A DNA stretch of 64,000 nt from Stenotrophomonas maltophilia (GTDB lineage: Bacteria > Pseudomonadota > Gammaproteobacteria > Xanthomonadales > Xanthomonadaceae), in assembly GCA_002363385.1 (NCBI GenBank), contig DEVL01000002.1:385835-449834 (forward strand). Reading direction: 5' to 3'. The translations under genes and the position numbers were made by a program. The notes beneath the pieces are model-generated. The model saw only the letters and a list, made by a program, of their open reading frames with translations. It did no database searches and was not told the origin of the DNA. Positions 1-8,462 of the stretch are shown here, piece after piece (the stretch's first letter is position 1; each line of letters begins with the position of its first letter).

Positions 1-215
1 GATCGCACCGTCCTTTCGACCAGGCTCCATCATGCACGATCTTCCGGCCACGAAATGGCAGTTCGGCCGTGATGGCAATGTCACGGTGTTCCGAGGGGTG
101 CTGCGGCGGGACAGCAGGCACGGCGCGCGGACACGCCGGCCGCTGCGGGCCGGATGTCGTTATCCATGGAACAGTGCGGATCGCGCGCACACACAGTGCG
201 GGCCCGCGCCAACGG
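1..215. other. clpS-clpA intergenic region, no gene seen
   Basis: No convincing coding sequence lies here on either strand. On the minus strand the end nearest the window edge carries an AAAGGA motif, about the right distance from a start codon that would lie beyond position 1. Since clpA follows clpS in most proteobacteria, this is probably the clpA leader. The open frames on the plus strand are short and resemble nothing I recognise. Confidence 0.5.
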
Positions 216-548
216 TCAGCCGCTGGTCTTTTCCATCGTGCACAGCAGCGGATGCTGGTTCATGCGCGAGAATTCGTTGACCTGGGCGACCTTGGATTCG
301 GCGACTTCGCGGGTGAACACCCCGCACACGCCGCGGCCGCGGGTATGCACGTGGAGCATCACCTGGGTGGCTTTGTCCAGATCCATCGAGAAGAAGTGCT
401 GCAGAACGGTCACCACGAAATCCATCGGGGTGTAGTCGTCGTTCAAGAGCATCACCTGGTACATCGGCGGTGGCGCGACCTCGGGGCGTGCAGGCTCAAG
501 CAGCACGCCATGGTCGTGATGAGTTTCGTGGGAAGTCTCGCGGGGCAT
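216..548 (-). CDS. clpS: ATP-dependent Clp protease adaptor ClpS
   Basis: ClpS binds the N domain of the ClpA unfoldase and delivers N-end-rule substrates to ClpAP in the cytoplasm. The 110-residue product has the family core: the LLNDDYTPMDFVV strand/turn that lines the N-degron pocket, a helix ending HVHTRGRGVCGVFTREVAE, and the final VNEFSRMNQHPLLCTME strand. The first 25 residues are the usual flexible arm. The ATG at 548 is preferred over the GTG at 554 because a perfect TATAAT (560-555, minus strand) ends 7 nt before it, which would make the mRNA leaderless. clpA normally follows clpS; minus-strand positions 20-1 hold an AAAGGA ribosome-binding-like sequence, so clpA probably starts just outside the window. 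Confidence 0.95.
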   Translation of the reverse strand: MPRETSHETHHDHGVLLEPARPEVAPPPMYQVMLLNDDYTPMDFVVTVLQHFFSMDLDKATQVMLHVHTRGRGVCGVFTREVAESKVAQVNEFSRMNQHPLLCTMEKTSG

Positions 549-554
549 CCCCAC

Positions 555-560
555 ATTATA
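555..560 (-). promoter_or_regulatory. clpS -10 element (TATAAT)
   Basis: Perfect sigma-70 -10 hexamer on the minus strand, ending 7 nt from the clpS ATG at 548. Transcription would begin at or next to the A of the ATG, giving a leaderless message. No good -35 hexamer is seen 16-18 nt further upstream, so the strength of the promoter is uncertain. Confidence 0.5.
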
Positions 561-643
561 GGGCCCTGCCCCGCAGGATTGGACGTTGCCCCCTGCCGCC
601 CTTCACAATCTGCACTCTCCAACCAGACTTTCACAGGGATTTC

Positions 644-1108
644 ATGAAAAGGATTGCTGCCGCACTGCTGCTGGCCATCACTGCCACCGGCGCCCATGCG
701 GCCGAAGCGGACAAGGCTGTCGGGCGCGCTCTGGACAAGCTGGAGTACACCTACGAGGTGGACGAGGACGGTGACTACAAGATGGTCTTCGACATGGATG
801 ACGGTCGCAGCCAGCTGGCGTTCGTGCGCTCCACCGTCGAGGAATTCGGCAAGCACACGATCCGCGAGATCTGGTCGCCGGCCTACAACTCGCCGGGCAA
901 GCAGTTCCCGGCCGCCGTGGCCAACCGCCTGCTTGAAGACTCCCAGGATGCCAAGATGGGCGCCTGGGTGAAGCAGGATCAGCTGGCGATGTTCGTGGTC
1001 AAGGTTGACGCCAACGCCACCCCCGAGGCACTCAGCGACGCCATCGATGCGGCCATCCGCACCGCCGATGCGATGGAGCTGGAGCTGACCGAGCAGGACG
1101 AATACTGA
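644..1108 (+). CDS. Small exported protein of unknown function (YbjN-like?)
   Basis: A 154-residue protein with a clear Sec signal peptide: MKRIAAALLLAITATG followed by AHA cleavage near residue 20. The mature part is acidic and soluble, with alternating strands and helices (LEYTYEVDEDGDYKMVF, ending in a helix with TPEALSDAIDAAIRTADAMELEL). This layout resembles the YbjN/type III chaperone-like fold, but that is only an impression from pattern. The start was chosen because an AGGGA ribosome-binding site lies 6 nt upstream and the signal peptide begins there. It stands between divergent clpS and the nudJ operon and ends one base before the next start, so it is probably cotranscribed with nudJ-mnmA-hflD. 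Confidence 0.8.
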   Translation: MKRIAAALLLAITATGAHAAEADKAVGRALDKLEYTYEVDEDGDYKMVFDMDDGRSQLAFVRSTVEEFGKHTIREIWSPAYNSPGKQFPAAVANRLLEDSQDAKMGAWVKQDQLAMFVVKVDANATPEALSDAIDAAIRTADAMELELTEQDEY

Positions 1109-1109
1109 G

Positions 1110-1571
1110 GTGAATGACGTGCAGGAACCGCGCTGGGCGCCCCATGTCACCGTGGCCACGGTTGTGGTCCGCGATGGGTGCGTGTTGCTGGTCGAGGAAG
1201 CCATCGACGGCCGGCAGGTGCTGAACCAGCCGGCCGGGCATCTGGAGCCGGGCGAAACCCTGTCCGAGGCCGCATGCCGTGAAACCCTGGAAGAAACCGG
1301 CTGGACGGTGCGCTTGAGCGCCTTCATCGGCACTTACCAGTGGACCGCCCCGGATGGCACGCCGTTCCTGCGCTTTGCCTATGCGGCCGAGCCGCTGTCG
1401 CACGATCCCAACCGTCCACTGGACGACGGGATCCTGCGCGCCCTGTGGCTGACGCCGGCCGAACTGAAGGCCGATCCCGCCCGCCTGCGCAGCCCGCTGG
1501 TGTGGGAGGTGGTGGCCGACTATCTGGCCGGCCAGCGCCACCCGCTGTCAATCGTCCGGGAGGCCCGATGA
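1110..1571 (+). CDS. nudJ: NUDIX hydrolase, NudJ-like phosphatase
   Basis: NUDIX enzymes hydrolyse nucleoside diphosphate derivatives; NudJ of E. coli acts on nucleoside di/triphosphates and the thiamine precursor HMP-PP. The 153-residue protein has the complete NUDIX box, GHLEPGETLSEAACRETLEE then TGW, which matches G-x5-E-x7-RE-x2-EE-x-G and supplies the metal-binding glutamates. Translation appears to start at GTG 1110, one base after the previous stop. The stop overlaps the mnmA start (ATGA). The order nudJ-mnmA-hflD is the same as in E. coli, which supports the NudJ assignment over a generic NUDIX protein. The substrate is inferred from synteny and not visible in the sequence. Confidence 0.85.
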   Translation: MNDVQEPRWAPHVTVATVVVRDGCVLLVEEAIDGRQVLNQPAGHLEPGETLSEAACRETLEETGWTVRLSAFIGTYQWTAPDGTPFLRFAYAAEPLSHDPNRPLDDGILRALWLTPAELKADPARLRSPLVWEVVADYLAGQRHPLSIVREAR

Positions 1572-2707
1572 GCGCGCCGCGCGTGATGGTGGGCGTCTCC
1601 GGGGGGGTGGACTCCTCGGTGGCCGCCTGGCGGCTGGTGCAGCAGGGCGAGCCGGTCGCCGGCCTGTTCATGCAGAACTGGGCCGATGACGGCAGCGGCG
1701 ACTGCCGTGCCGAGGACGACCGCCGCGACGCCGTGGCGGTCTGCGGCCTGCTGGGCATTCCGTTCCACTTCCGCGATTTCTCCAGCGAGTACTGGCAGGG
1801 CGTGTTCGAACACTTCCTGGCCGAGTACGCCGCCGGGCGCACGCCCAATCCGGACGTGCTGTGCAACCGCGAAGTGAAGTTCAAGCATTTTCTCGACGCC
1901 GCGCGTGAGCTCGGCGCCGAGCGCATCGCGACCGGGCATTACGCCCGCATCGCACAGGTCGGCGGGCGCTGGGCCCTGCTGCGCGGTGCCGACCGAAGCA
2001 AGGATCAGAGCTACTTCCTGCACCAGCTGGGCCAGGAGCAGCTGGCGGCTACCCTGTTCCCGATCGGCGACCTGCAGAAAAACGATCTGCGCCGGATCGC
2101 CCGGGATGCGCGCCTGCCGACCCATGCCAAGAAGGATTCCACCGGCATCTGCTTCATTGGCGAACGCGACTTCCGCGAGTTCCTCGGCCGTTACCTGCCG
2201 GCGAAAAGTGGCGAGATACGCGATCCTGATGGTGCCCTGATCGCCGAACATCCGGGCGTGTTCTATTTCACATTGGGCCAGCGCGAGGGATTGAACATCG
2301 GCGGCGTGCGCGGCCGGCCGGCGGCGCCGTGGTACGTGGTGGGCAAGGATGTGGCCAGCAACGTGCTGTACGTTGACCAGGACCGCGAGAGCCCGTGGCT
2401 GCAGTCGACCCGGCTGCATTCCGAACGCGCCCACTGGATCGCCGGCGCGCCGCCTGCGCGCCAGTTCGACTGCACCGCCCAGACCCGTTACCGCCAGCCC
2501 GACGAGCCGTGCACCGTCACCGTGCACGACGATGGCACCCTGGCGGTGCGCTTCGCCCGGCCGCAGCGAGCCGTCACCCCGGGTCAATCGCTGGTGTTGT
2601 ATGACGATGAGCTCTGCCTGGGTGGCGCCGTCATCGCAGCCACCGACGCCCCTCTGGAACAGCGCCTGCGCGCCACCCCTTCTCCTTTCGAGGTATCTGC
2701 TGCATGA
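1568..2707 (+). CDS. mnmA: tRNA-specific 2-thiouridylase MnmA
   Basis: MnmA adenylates U34 of tRNA(Glu, Gln, Lys) and transfers sulfur from the TusBCD-TusE relay to make 2-thiouridine in the cytoplasm. The 379-residue product has the ATP-PPase loop SGGVDSS at residues 11-17. The two catalytic cysteines are C99 in DVLCNREVKF and C195 in GICFIGERDF. The C-terminal third forms the usual beta-barrel domains (FTLGQREGLNIGG, then VTPGQSLVLYDD). Length and motifs are normal for the family. It overlaps nudJ by 4 nt and hflD by 4 nt (ATGA both times), so the three genes are translationally coupled. Confidence 0.98.
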   Translation: MSAPRVMVGVSGGVDSSVAAWRLVQQGEPVAGLFMQNWADDGSGDCRAEDDRRDAVAVCGLLGIPFHFRDFSSEYWQGVFEHFLAEYAAGRTPNPDVLCNREVKFKHFLDAARELGAERIATGHYARIAQVGGRWALLRGADRSKDQSYFLHQLGQEQLAATLFPIGDLQKNDLRRIARDARLPTHAKKDSTGICFIGERDFREFLGRYLPAKSGEIRDPDGALIAEHPGVFYFTLGQREGLNIGGVRGRPAAPWYVVGKDVASNVLYVDQDRESPWLQSTRLHSERAHWIAGAPPARQFDCTAQTRYRQPDEPCTVTVHDDGTLAVRFARPQRAVTPGQSLVLYDDELCLGGAVIAATDAPLEQRLRATPSPFEVSAA

Positions 2708-3318
2708 GTTTTTCCGTCGACGACCGTGTTCTTGCTCTGGCCGGCATCGCCCAGGCCCTGCAGCAGGTACGCCGCATCGCCGAAACCGGCCACTCCGAAG
2801 CCGCCGTGGTGCGTACCGCGGTGGACAGCGTGTTCCGCATTGACGCTGCCACCCCGCAGGAGATCTACGGCAGCGCCAGCAATGTCGCCCCCGGGCTGCG
2901 CCTGCTGCACAACTACCTGAGCAGCCAGGGCCAGGACGAGCACCTGCCCCGGCTGGCGCTGTCGGTCCTGCAGCTGGAGCGGCGCTTCGTGCGCGAGCAC
3001 GAGATCGTGGCCAAGGTCAGCACCGGGATCGAGCGCGCCCAGGCCCAAGCCACCGAGCTGGGCGACAGCGCCCACCCGGACGTGCTGGCCGCGCTGGGGG
3101 GGCTGTACGCCGACACCATCAGCAATCTCAAACCCCGCGTGATGGTCCAGGGCAACCCGCATTACCTCGGCCAGGCCGGGGTGGTCGCCGAGATCCGCGC
3201 GCTGCTCTTGGCCGCGGTCCGCTCGGCCGTGCTGTGGCGCCAGACCGGCGGCCAGTACTGGGACTTCCTGTTCTCGCGCAAGACGATGCTGGAAGCGGTC
3301 GCGCGCCAGTTGCGCTGA
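2704..3318 (+). CDS. hflD: HflD, lysogenization regulator homolog
   Basis: HflD is a peripheral inner-membrane protein known in E. coli for binding phage lambda CII; its housekeeping role is unclear. The 204-residue all-helical sequence shows family features: VLALAGIAQALQQV near the start, the central LPRLALSVLQLERR helix, and VAEIRALLLAAVRSAVLWRQ with GGQYWDFLFSR near the end. In E. coli purB follows; here the operon ends at hflD and a methyl-accepting gene comes next, so the order has been broken. A GC-rich imperfect hairpin without a T tract sits around 3340-3363. Confidence 0.93.
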   Translation: MSFSVDDRVLALAGIAQALQQVRRIAETGHSEAAVVRTAVDSVFRIDAATPQEIYGSASNVAPGLRLLHNYLSSQGQDEHLPRLALSVLQLERRFVREHEIVAKVSTGIERAQAQATELGDSAHPDVLAALGGLYADTISNLKPRVMVQGNPHYLGQAGVVAEIRALLLAAVRSAVLWRQTGGQYWDFLFSRKTMLEAVARQLR

Positions 3319-3426
3319 GGTAAACCGCGGTAACACCCGGTCGCCGGGCCCTTGCGGGGGCCGGCACCGGGGCGTATGCAGGGTCGCGAGCCCGCCGCCG
3401 TGATGCATGAAAATTACGCGGATGGC

Positions 3427-3453
3427 TAAAGCAAACCGGGGTACGGCCGATAC
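3427..3453 (+). promoter_or_regulatory. Sigma-28 (FliA) promoter of the methyl-accepting gene
   Basis: TAAAGCAA at 3427-3434, an 11-nt spacer and GCCGATAC at 3446-3453 match the FliA consensus TAAAGTTT-N11-GCCGATAA, with an intact TAAAG and seven of eight -10 positions. Transcription would start near 3460, 23 nt before the ATG at 3483. This places the gene in the flagellar class III regulon although it is about 10 kb from the nearest flagellar gene. Confidence 0.85.
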
Positions 3454-3482
3454 AGCATCCGTGCACCTCCCCGAGAACGTCC

Positions 3483-4673
3483 ATGTACTCACGCCTCTTC
3501 ATCCGCTTGGCCGCCCCCCTGGTCCTGACCCTTCTGCTCCCCGTTGCCATCGGCTTCGAGTGGCCAGCCGCCCTTCGCTGGGCGATCCTGACCACGATGA
3601 CGCTCAGCTGGCTGGGCTTCGCCTGGTGGACGGCTCGCGCCCAGAACCAGCGGTCGCCCGAGCAGGCCCGCATCCTGCGTGAGCAGGACCAGTTGCTGAG
3701 CGAGCTGCGCTCGTTCGTCGGCAACGAAATCGAAGGTTCCCGCGGCGAAGTCGAACGCGCCCGTGACCTGATCCGCCACGCCGTCAGCGGCCTGGGTGGC
3801 AGCTTCGATGCCATGAACCGCAAGTCCCGCCAGCAGAGCCAGGCCCTGGCCCGCATCGTCGATCGCGCCGGTGAAGACGGTGGCGCCGGGGTCGATGTGG
3901 CCCGCTTCGCCCAGCACGCCAGCCACCGCATGGAACAGCTGGTGGAAGCGCTGGAACAGGTCAGCGGCCAGAGCAGCAACACCGTGCAGCACATCGACCA
4001 GATGGCGCAGCACCTGGATGGCATCTTCGCGCTGCTGGAAGACGTCAAGTCGATTGCCGACCAGACCAACCTGCTGGCCTTGAACGCCGCCATCGAAGCT
4101 GCGCGTGCCGGTGAAGCCGGTCGCGGGTTCGCGGTGGTCGCCGACGAAGTCCGCAACCTGTCCGAGCGCTCGACCACCTTCAACGAGCAGATCCGCAAGC
4201 TGGCCCACAGCTCCAAGGACGCCATCGCCAAGGTTCGCGAGACGGTCTCGCACATGGCCTCCCGCGATATGGACCGGTCCCGCGAAGCGCGCCAGGAAGC
4301 GGCGGCGATGCTGGACAACGTGGCCCAGATCAATGCCTCGCTGGGCGACGGCATGCGCGAGATTTCCGAGTGCGGCCGGGCGATCGACAGCAGCGTGGCC
4401 GAAGCGGTCCGCGCCCTGCAGTTCGAGGACATTGCCACCCAGGCCCTGGGCGGCGTGCACACCCACCTGGACCGCCTGACCGCCATCAACCGCGAAGCGG
4501 TGGCCCTGCAGGAACTGCTGCAGCGCAATGGCGGCGTGGTCGACGAAGAGATCGTCACTGCCCTGCAGCGCACCGGCAACCGCCTGCGCGACATGCGCAG
4601 CGAATGGGAGCGTCCGCCGCACAAGGCTGTCGCCCAGCAGAGCATGGCCGCCGGCGCGGTCGAACTGTTCTGA
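3483..4673 (+). CDS. Methyl-accepting chemotaxis-type protein lacking a large sensor domain
   Basis: A 396-residue protein with two N-terminal membrane helices (about 8-24 and 29-48) joined by only a few residues, so there is no periplasmic ligand-binding domain and no obvious HAMP. A long coiled coil follows (about 55-190). The conserved signalling tip is at about 187-225, with DQTNLLALNAAIEAARAGEA and GRGFAVVADEVRNLSERS. It should join CheW/CheA arrays or act as a membrane-bound regulator of them. The C-terminus (AVELF) is not a clear CheR-docking pentapeptide. The start is supported by the sigma-28 promoter just upstream. What it senses, perhaps membrane state or c-di-GMP partners nearby, cannot be told. 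Confidence 0.88.
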   Translation: MYSRLFIRLAAPLVLTLLLPVAIGFEWPAALRWAILTTMTLSWLGFAWWTARAQNQRSPEQARILREQDQLLSELRSFVGNEIEGSRGEVERARDLIRHAVSGLGGSFDAMNRKSRQQSQALARIVDRAGEDGGAGVDVARFAQHASHRMEQLVEALEQVSGQSSNTVQHIDQMAQHLDGIFALLEDVKSIADQTNLLALNAAIEAARAGEAGRGFAVVADEVRNLSERSTTFNEQIRKLAHSSKDAIAKVRETVSHMASRDMDRSREARQEAAAMLDNVAQINASLGDGMREISECGRAIDSSVAEAVRALQFEDIATQALGGVHTHLDRLTAINREAVALQELLQRNGGVVDEEIVTALQRTGNRLRDMRSEWERPPHKAVAQQSMAAGAVELF

Positions 4674-4707
4674 TCCCGAGCTATCGTGCCTCTCCCGGCA
4701 CACACTG

Positions 4708-4738
4708 CGGCCCCGGTTCATCCCGGGGCCGTTGTGCT
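4708..4738 (+). terminator. Rho-independent terminator after the methyl-accepting gene
   Basis: A 9-bp perfect GC stem, CGGCCCCGG (4708-4716) with CCGGGGCCG (4723-4731), loop TTCATC, followed by the T-rich TTGTGCTT. It lies 35 nt after the stop codon. Confidence 0.75.
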
Positions 4739-4772
4739 TGCACTACCCGCCTTGGCTGCAGATGATCGACCG

Positions 4773-5054
4773 ATGTTGAATGCGTCCATGCTGTCCGTTG
4801 CATCCCCAGCACCCACCGACCTGGAGCCGGTGGTACAGATCGCCGACGGCGACCTACAGGCCGCCGTCAACGAACACGCTCCCCTGCTCGGCCGCGCCCT
4901 GATCGCGCATCTGGAACGGCTGGCACAGCAGGAGCTGGCGAAACTGGCCAGCCAACCCATCGATCCGGGCACCACGCCCATCGATCCCGCCCTCGCCGGC
5001 CTGGCGTGGGACCTGGGCCTTAGCGGTGACGATCTGGGTGCTGCTGCGCGCTGA
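4773..5054 (+). CDS. Small hypothetical protein
   Basis: A 93-residue open frame whose codons favour G or C in third position like the neighbouring real genes, which argues that it is coding. It has no signal peptide, membrane segment or recognised motif. It is mildly acidic with a central helix (GRALIAHLERLAQQELAKL) and a proline-containing C-terminal part (DPGTTPIDPALAGLAWDLGL). It follows a terminator, so it should have its own promoter, although none is obvious. The start at 4773 is uncertain; ATG 4788 would also fit. I do not recognise the family. Confidence 0.55.
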   Translation: MLNASMLSVASPAPTDLEPVVQIADGDLQAAVNEHAPLLGRALIAHLERLAQQELAKLASQPIDPGTTPIDPALAGLAWDLGLSGDDLGAAAR

Positions 5055-5528
5055 GCCCGGCACCTGGACAACGTCATGGCGGTGGCCCGGCTCGAATCGC
5101 CGGATGAAACTCTCCGCAGGATCGACGGAATCCAGGACGTAACCCGCGTATGCACCTCATGGAGCGCGTGTGCGCGCATCCGTTGACGCCGCGCACCATC
5201 ATTCTGCTCTTGGATGACCCGGAGATGCAGGGCAGGATCGGCCCTGTGGACCAATGGATCGGCTACCCGCCCGTCTTCGCGCAGGCTGGATGGTCGCAAC
5301 CCGGAGCTTTGTTCTGGGTCCGCCGCGACGGTCCGCCTGCCCTTGCGTGACTACCGACTGGCATTCCCGCGAAGGGTCTGGATCCGCACTGCGGAACGCC
5401 GCCACTTCTCCAAGGGCGGCAAACCTCACGAAGGAGATTCGGGCGCGGATCCGATGAGGGGGTACGCTGAGACGAAAGGACGGCTCGACGCCGCCTCCAT
5501 GCCCGCTGAACGTTGCGCCGGAATCCGC
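5055..5528. other. Mostly non-coding gap with possible gene remnants
   Basis: This 474-nt stretch lies between a small plus-strand gene and the convergent PAS-GGDEF-EAL gene. It contains broken protein-like pieces in different frames, for example VMAVARLESPDETLRRIDGI then QDVTRV around 5073-5150, which runs to a stop at about 5187 but has no start and only a short upstream part. The pieces suggest decay of an older gene rather than a functional one. No terminator or promoter stands out. Confidence 0.35.
5150..5350 (+). CDS. Questionable short ORF (66 aa)
   Basis: An open frame starting MHLMERVCAHPLTPRTIILL and containing DPEMQGRIGPVDQWIGYPP. Codon choice is mixed and less GC3-rich than in sure genes here. 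No ribosome-binding site is clear and no family is recognised. It may be a fragment of a decayed gene. I list it only because the translated product is not as low-complexity as the shadow frames around it. Confidence 0.2.
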   Translation: MHLMERVCAHPLTPRTIILLLDDPEMQGRIGPVDQWIGYPPVFAQAGWSQPGALFWVRRDGPPALA

Positions 5529-8315
5529 TTAGACGCTCTGCGTCACTTCCGCGTAACTCTCACGCGAGGGCGTCTGTGTGCCCAGCTTCAACCATAGCGC
5601 CAGGTCGCGCGGGGCCAGCGGACGCGAGTACAGGTAACCCTGGATCTCGTCGCAGCCCTGGCGACGCAGCATGGCCTCTTCCTGCGCGGTTTCCACGCCC
5701 TCGGCCACCACCTTCATGCCCAGGGCATGCCCCAGGTGCACGATCGCCTGGGTGACTTCCGCGGTGCCCGCGTCGTGCAGCATGCCTTGGACGAAACTGC
5801 GGTCGATCTTCAGGCGCCCGACCGGGAACCGGTTGAGGTAATGCAGGTTCGAGAAGCCGGTGCCGAAGTCGTCCACCGCGAGCGGGACGCCATGGCGCTC
5901 CAGCACATCGAAGCAATGGCGCAGCACGTCGGTGTCACGGATCAGCGCGGACTCGGTCAATTCCAGCTCCAGCCGCTGCGGCGGCCAGCCGTGCGCGTGG
6001 CAGATGTCGATCACGCGCTCGGCAAAGCCGCGGTCACGCAGCTGCACGGCCGAGACGTTCACGGCGACGCGATCGAACTCCAGCCCGGCTGCGTCCCACG
6101 CCGCCGCCTGGCGGCAGGCCTCGGTCAGTACCCAGTCGCCGATGCGCACGATCTCGCCGCACTTCTCGGCGATCGGGATGAACTCGGCCGGGCTGCAGTA
6201 GCCGATCCCGGGCCGATGCCAGCGCAGCAGCGCCTCGATGGCCGGTGGCTGGTCGTTCTCGGCGTGCAGCAGCGGCTGGTAGGCCAGGGTGAACTCTTCG
6301 CGCTCGATCGCGCCCAGCAGGGCGTGTTCGATCTCCAGCTTGCGCTGGATCTTGGCCAGCGCGTCCTGGCTGTAGTACTGGTAAGTGTTGCGCCCCGCTT
6401 CCTTGGCGGCATACATCGCCGCGTCGGCAGCGCGCAGCAGCGACTCGAAATCCTGTCGGCTGTCGTCCAGCATCGCGATGCCGACGCTGGCGCCGACCTT
6501 CAGGGTGCTTTCGCCACGCTGCAGCGGTTCGGCCAGCGAGGCAATCAACTTGCGCGCCACGTGGCCAGCATCTTCCGGCGCGGCCAGGTCACGCAGCACG
6601 ACAATGAACTCATCGCCACTGAAGCGGCCGAACAGGTCGTTGTTGCGCAGGCTCTGGTGCAGGCGCGAGGCAGCGGCCTTGAGCAGCGCATCGCCGGTGG
6701 CGTGGCCGAAGGTATCGTTGATGGTCTTGAAGCCATCCAGGTCGATGAACAGCATCGCCAACGGACTGCCACGATCACGTGCCACCTCGATCGCATCGGC
6801 GGTCTGCTCGCGCAGCAGCATGCGGTTGGGCAGGCCAGTCAGCAGATCGTAGTGGGCCAGCAGCTCGATGCGCTCGTTGGCCTCACGCTCGCGGGTGATG
6901 TCACGGAACAGCACGACGAACCGCGTCGGCAGGCCGTCGCGGTGATCCAGCTCGATCAGCACCTGCACCCAGATGCGCAGGCCGGACTGCCGGTAGAAAC
7001 ACAGGTCAAGCTGTTCGGGCAGACCGCCTTCGGCGATACGCAGCAATGCCGCCTCGAAGGCGTCGCGCGAGTCCTGGGTGTACAGGCTCAGCGCCTGGTC
7101 CAGCGTGATCGGCTCCTTGCGCAGCCCGTGGATGCGGTAGCACTCCTCGGTCCACTGCATGTGGCGGGTGCTCACCTCGATCTCACAGCCGCCGATGCGG
7201 CCCAGCGCCGAGACGCGGTTGAGCAGTTCGGTGCGCCAGCGGATCAATGCGTCGGTCTGGTGCTGCTCAGTGATGTTCTGGACCTGGCCCAGCAGGCGCT
7301 GGATGCGCCCTTCCGGCCCGACCAGCGGCTGCATCCACACGCGCAGGTAAAGCGCGTTGCCGGTGCTGCGGGTCAGTTCCAGCTCCAGCGTGGCCGCCTC
7401 GCCATCGCGCCACATCCGGCGCCAGGCGCGACGCAACCGGCCGCGTGATTGCGGTTCCAGCTGACGCAGCCAGTGGCGCCGGCCGTACATGGGGTCGTCG
7501 CCGGTCTGAAGCAGTGCCCGGAACTCCGGCGACCACCAGAACTGGCGCGCCTCCGGATCCCACGACCAACTGCCCATGCTGGCGATGCGCTGGGCTTCGC
7601 GCAGGTGCACCTGCTGCTCGCGCAGCTGGGCTTCCATCTGTTTCTGGGCCTGGATGTCGGTATGGGTACCCACCATGCGCAGCGGCTGGCCATCGGCGGT
7701 CCGGGAGACGACGCGGCCGCGGTCCAGCACCCAGCGCCACTCGCCATCGGGGTGGCGGGCGCGGAACTGGGCAGTGTAGGCGGCGCTGTCCCCGCGCAGG
7801 TGCGCATCCAGTGCGGCGCGTACGGTCGGCTGATCGTCGGGGTGGACATGCTCCAGCAGCGCGCTGACGCCGTCTGCATGGGCATCGGACTCCTCGATCG
7901 GCTGACCATCCCAGCGGCGCGAGCGGCGCACGCTGTCACTCGGCAGATCCCAGTCCCACAGGCCATGCCCAGCGTGATCCAGCGCCACTTCCCAGCGGCT
8001 GCCGGCAACGCTGGCGACCGGCTCGGGCACGCTCACGGTGAAGGCCAACAGGTGGCCGTCCGGATCGTGCACCGCGCGCATCCAGCCGTCGAAGCGACCG
8101 GCCGGGCCGCCCGGCAGCTGGCAGGGAATCAGGCCGCCATCGGCGGCAAGCAGGCGCAGGTCCTCCAACATCTCGCCATACGCGGCGATCGTCGCCGGCA
8201 GGCCGTGTTCACGCGCAGCCGGGTTGGCCGCGAGCGGACGCCCGGCACGGTCGAGGATGACCAGCGCCGAAGCCAGCGGGTGCTGCAGCAGACTCGCGAT
8301 AATCCCTTGGTCCAC
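5529..8315 (-). CDS. Multi-PAS GGDEF-EAL cyclic-di-GMP signalling protein
   Basis: A cytoplasmic protein of 928 residues if started at GTG 8315, which has GGAG 8 nt upstream and leads straight into the first PAS domain (an ATG at 8405 would add 30 non-conserved residues). Four PAS-like domains fill residues 1-470 (for example GHGLWDWDLPSDSVRRSRRW and MGSWSWDPEARQFWW). A GGDEF domain lies at about 480-640, with SGDEF in place of GGDEF and an intact RxxD inhibitory site (RNND). The EAL domain at about 650-905 has EALLRW, LTESAL and DDFGTGFSN, so metal ligands for phosphodiesterase activity are kept. It probably mainly degrades c-di-GMP; cyclase activity with the SGDEF variant is possible. It is divergent from the kinase at 8463. 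Confidence 0.92.
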   Translation of the reverse strand: MDQGIIASLLQHPLASALVILDRAGRPLAANPAAREHGLPATIAAYGEMLEDLRLLAADGGLIPCQLPGGPAGRFDGWMRAVHDPDGHLLAFTVSVPEPVASVAGSRWEVALDHAGHGLWDWDLPSDSVRRSRRWDGQPIEESDAHADGVSALLEHVHPDDQPTVRAALDAHLRGDSAAYTAQFRARHPDGEWRWVLDRGRVVSRTADGQPLRMVGTHTDIQAQKQMEAQLREQQVHLREAQRIASMGSWSWDPEARQFWWSPEFRALLQTGDDPMYGRRHWLRQLEPQSRGRLRRAWRRMWRDGEAATLELELTRSTGNALYLRVWMQPLVGPEGRIQRLLGQVQNITEQHQTDALIRWRTELLNRVSALGRIGGCEIEVSTRHMQWTEECYRIHGLRKEPITLDQALSLYTQDSRDAFEAALLRIAEGGLPEQLDLCFYRQSGLRIWVQVLIELDHRDGLPTRFVVLFRDITREREANERIELLAHYDLLTGLPNRMLLREQTADAIEVARDRGSPLAMLFIDLDGFKTINDTFGHATGDALLKAAASRLHQSLRNNDLFGRFSGDEFIVVLRDLAAPEDAGHVARKLIASLAEPLQRGESTLKVGASVGIAMLDDSRQDFESLLRAADAAMYAAKEAGRNTYQYYSQDALAKIQRKLEIEHALLGAIEREEFTLAYQPLLHAENDQPPAIEALLRWHRPGIGYCSPAEFIPIAEKCGEIVRIGDWVLTEACRQAAAWDAAGLEFDRVAVNVSAVQLRDRGFAERVIDICHAHGWPPQRLELELTESALIRDTDVLRHCFDVLERHGVPLAVDDFGTGFSNLHYLNRFPVGRLKIDRSFVQGMLHDAGTAEVTQAIVHLGHALGMKVVAEGVETAQEEAMLRRQGCDEIQGYLYSRPLAPRDLALWLKLGTQTPSRESYAEVTQSV

Positions 8316-8462
8316 GCCTGTAACTCCGATAACGCACCCGACAGCCGGGAACGCAATCGTTAGCGGCGGGTTTTGCGGATTATTGAGCGTTCCGGCCACC
8401 TGCATGCGCTTCCCGGACAGGTAAGATGACGCTCGCCTTTCCCGATCGGCCCGCCCTGCCCC

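Noticed and set aside
3336..3364. GC-rich inverted repeat after hflD as a terminator
   Set aside because: Pairing is imperfect and there is no T tract, so I do not call it a terminator.
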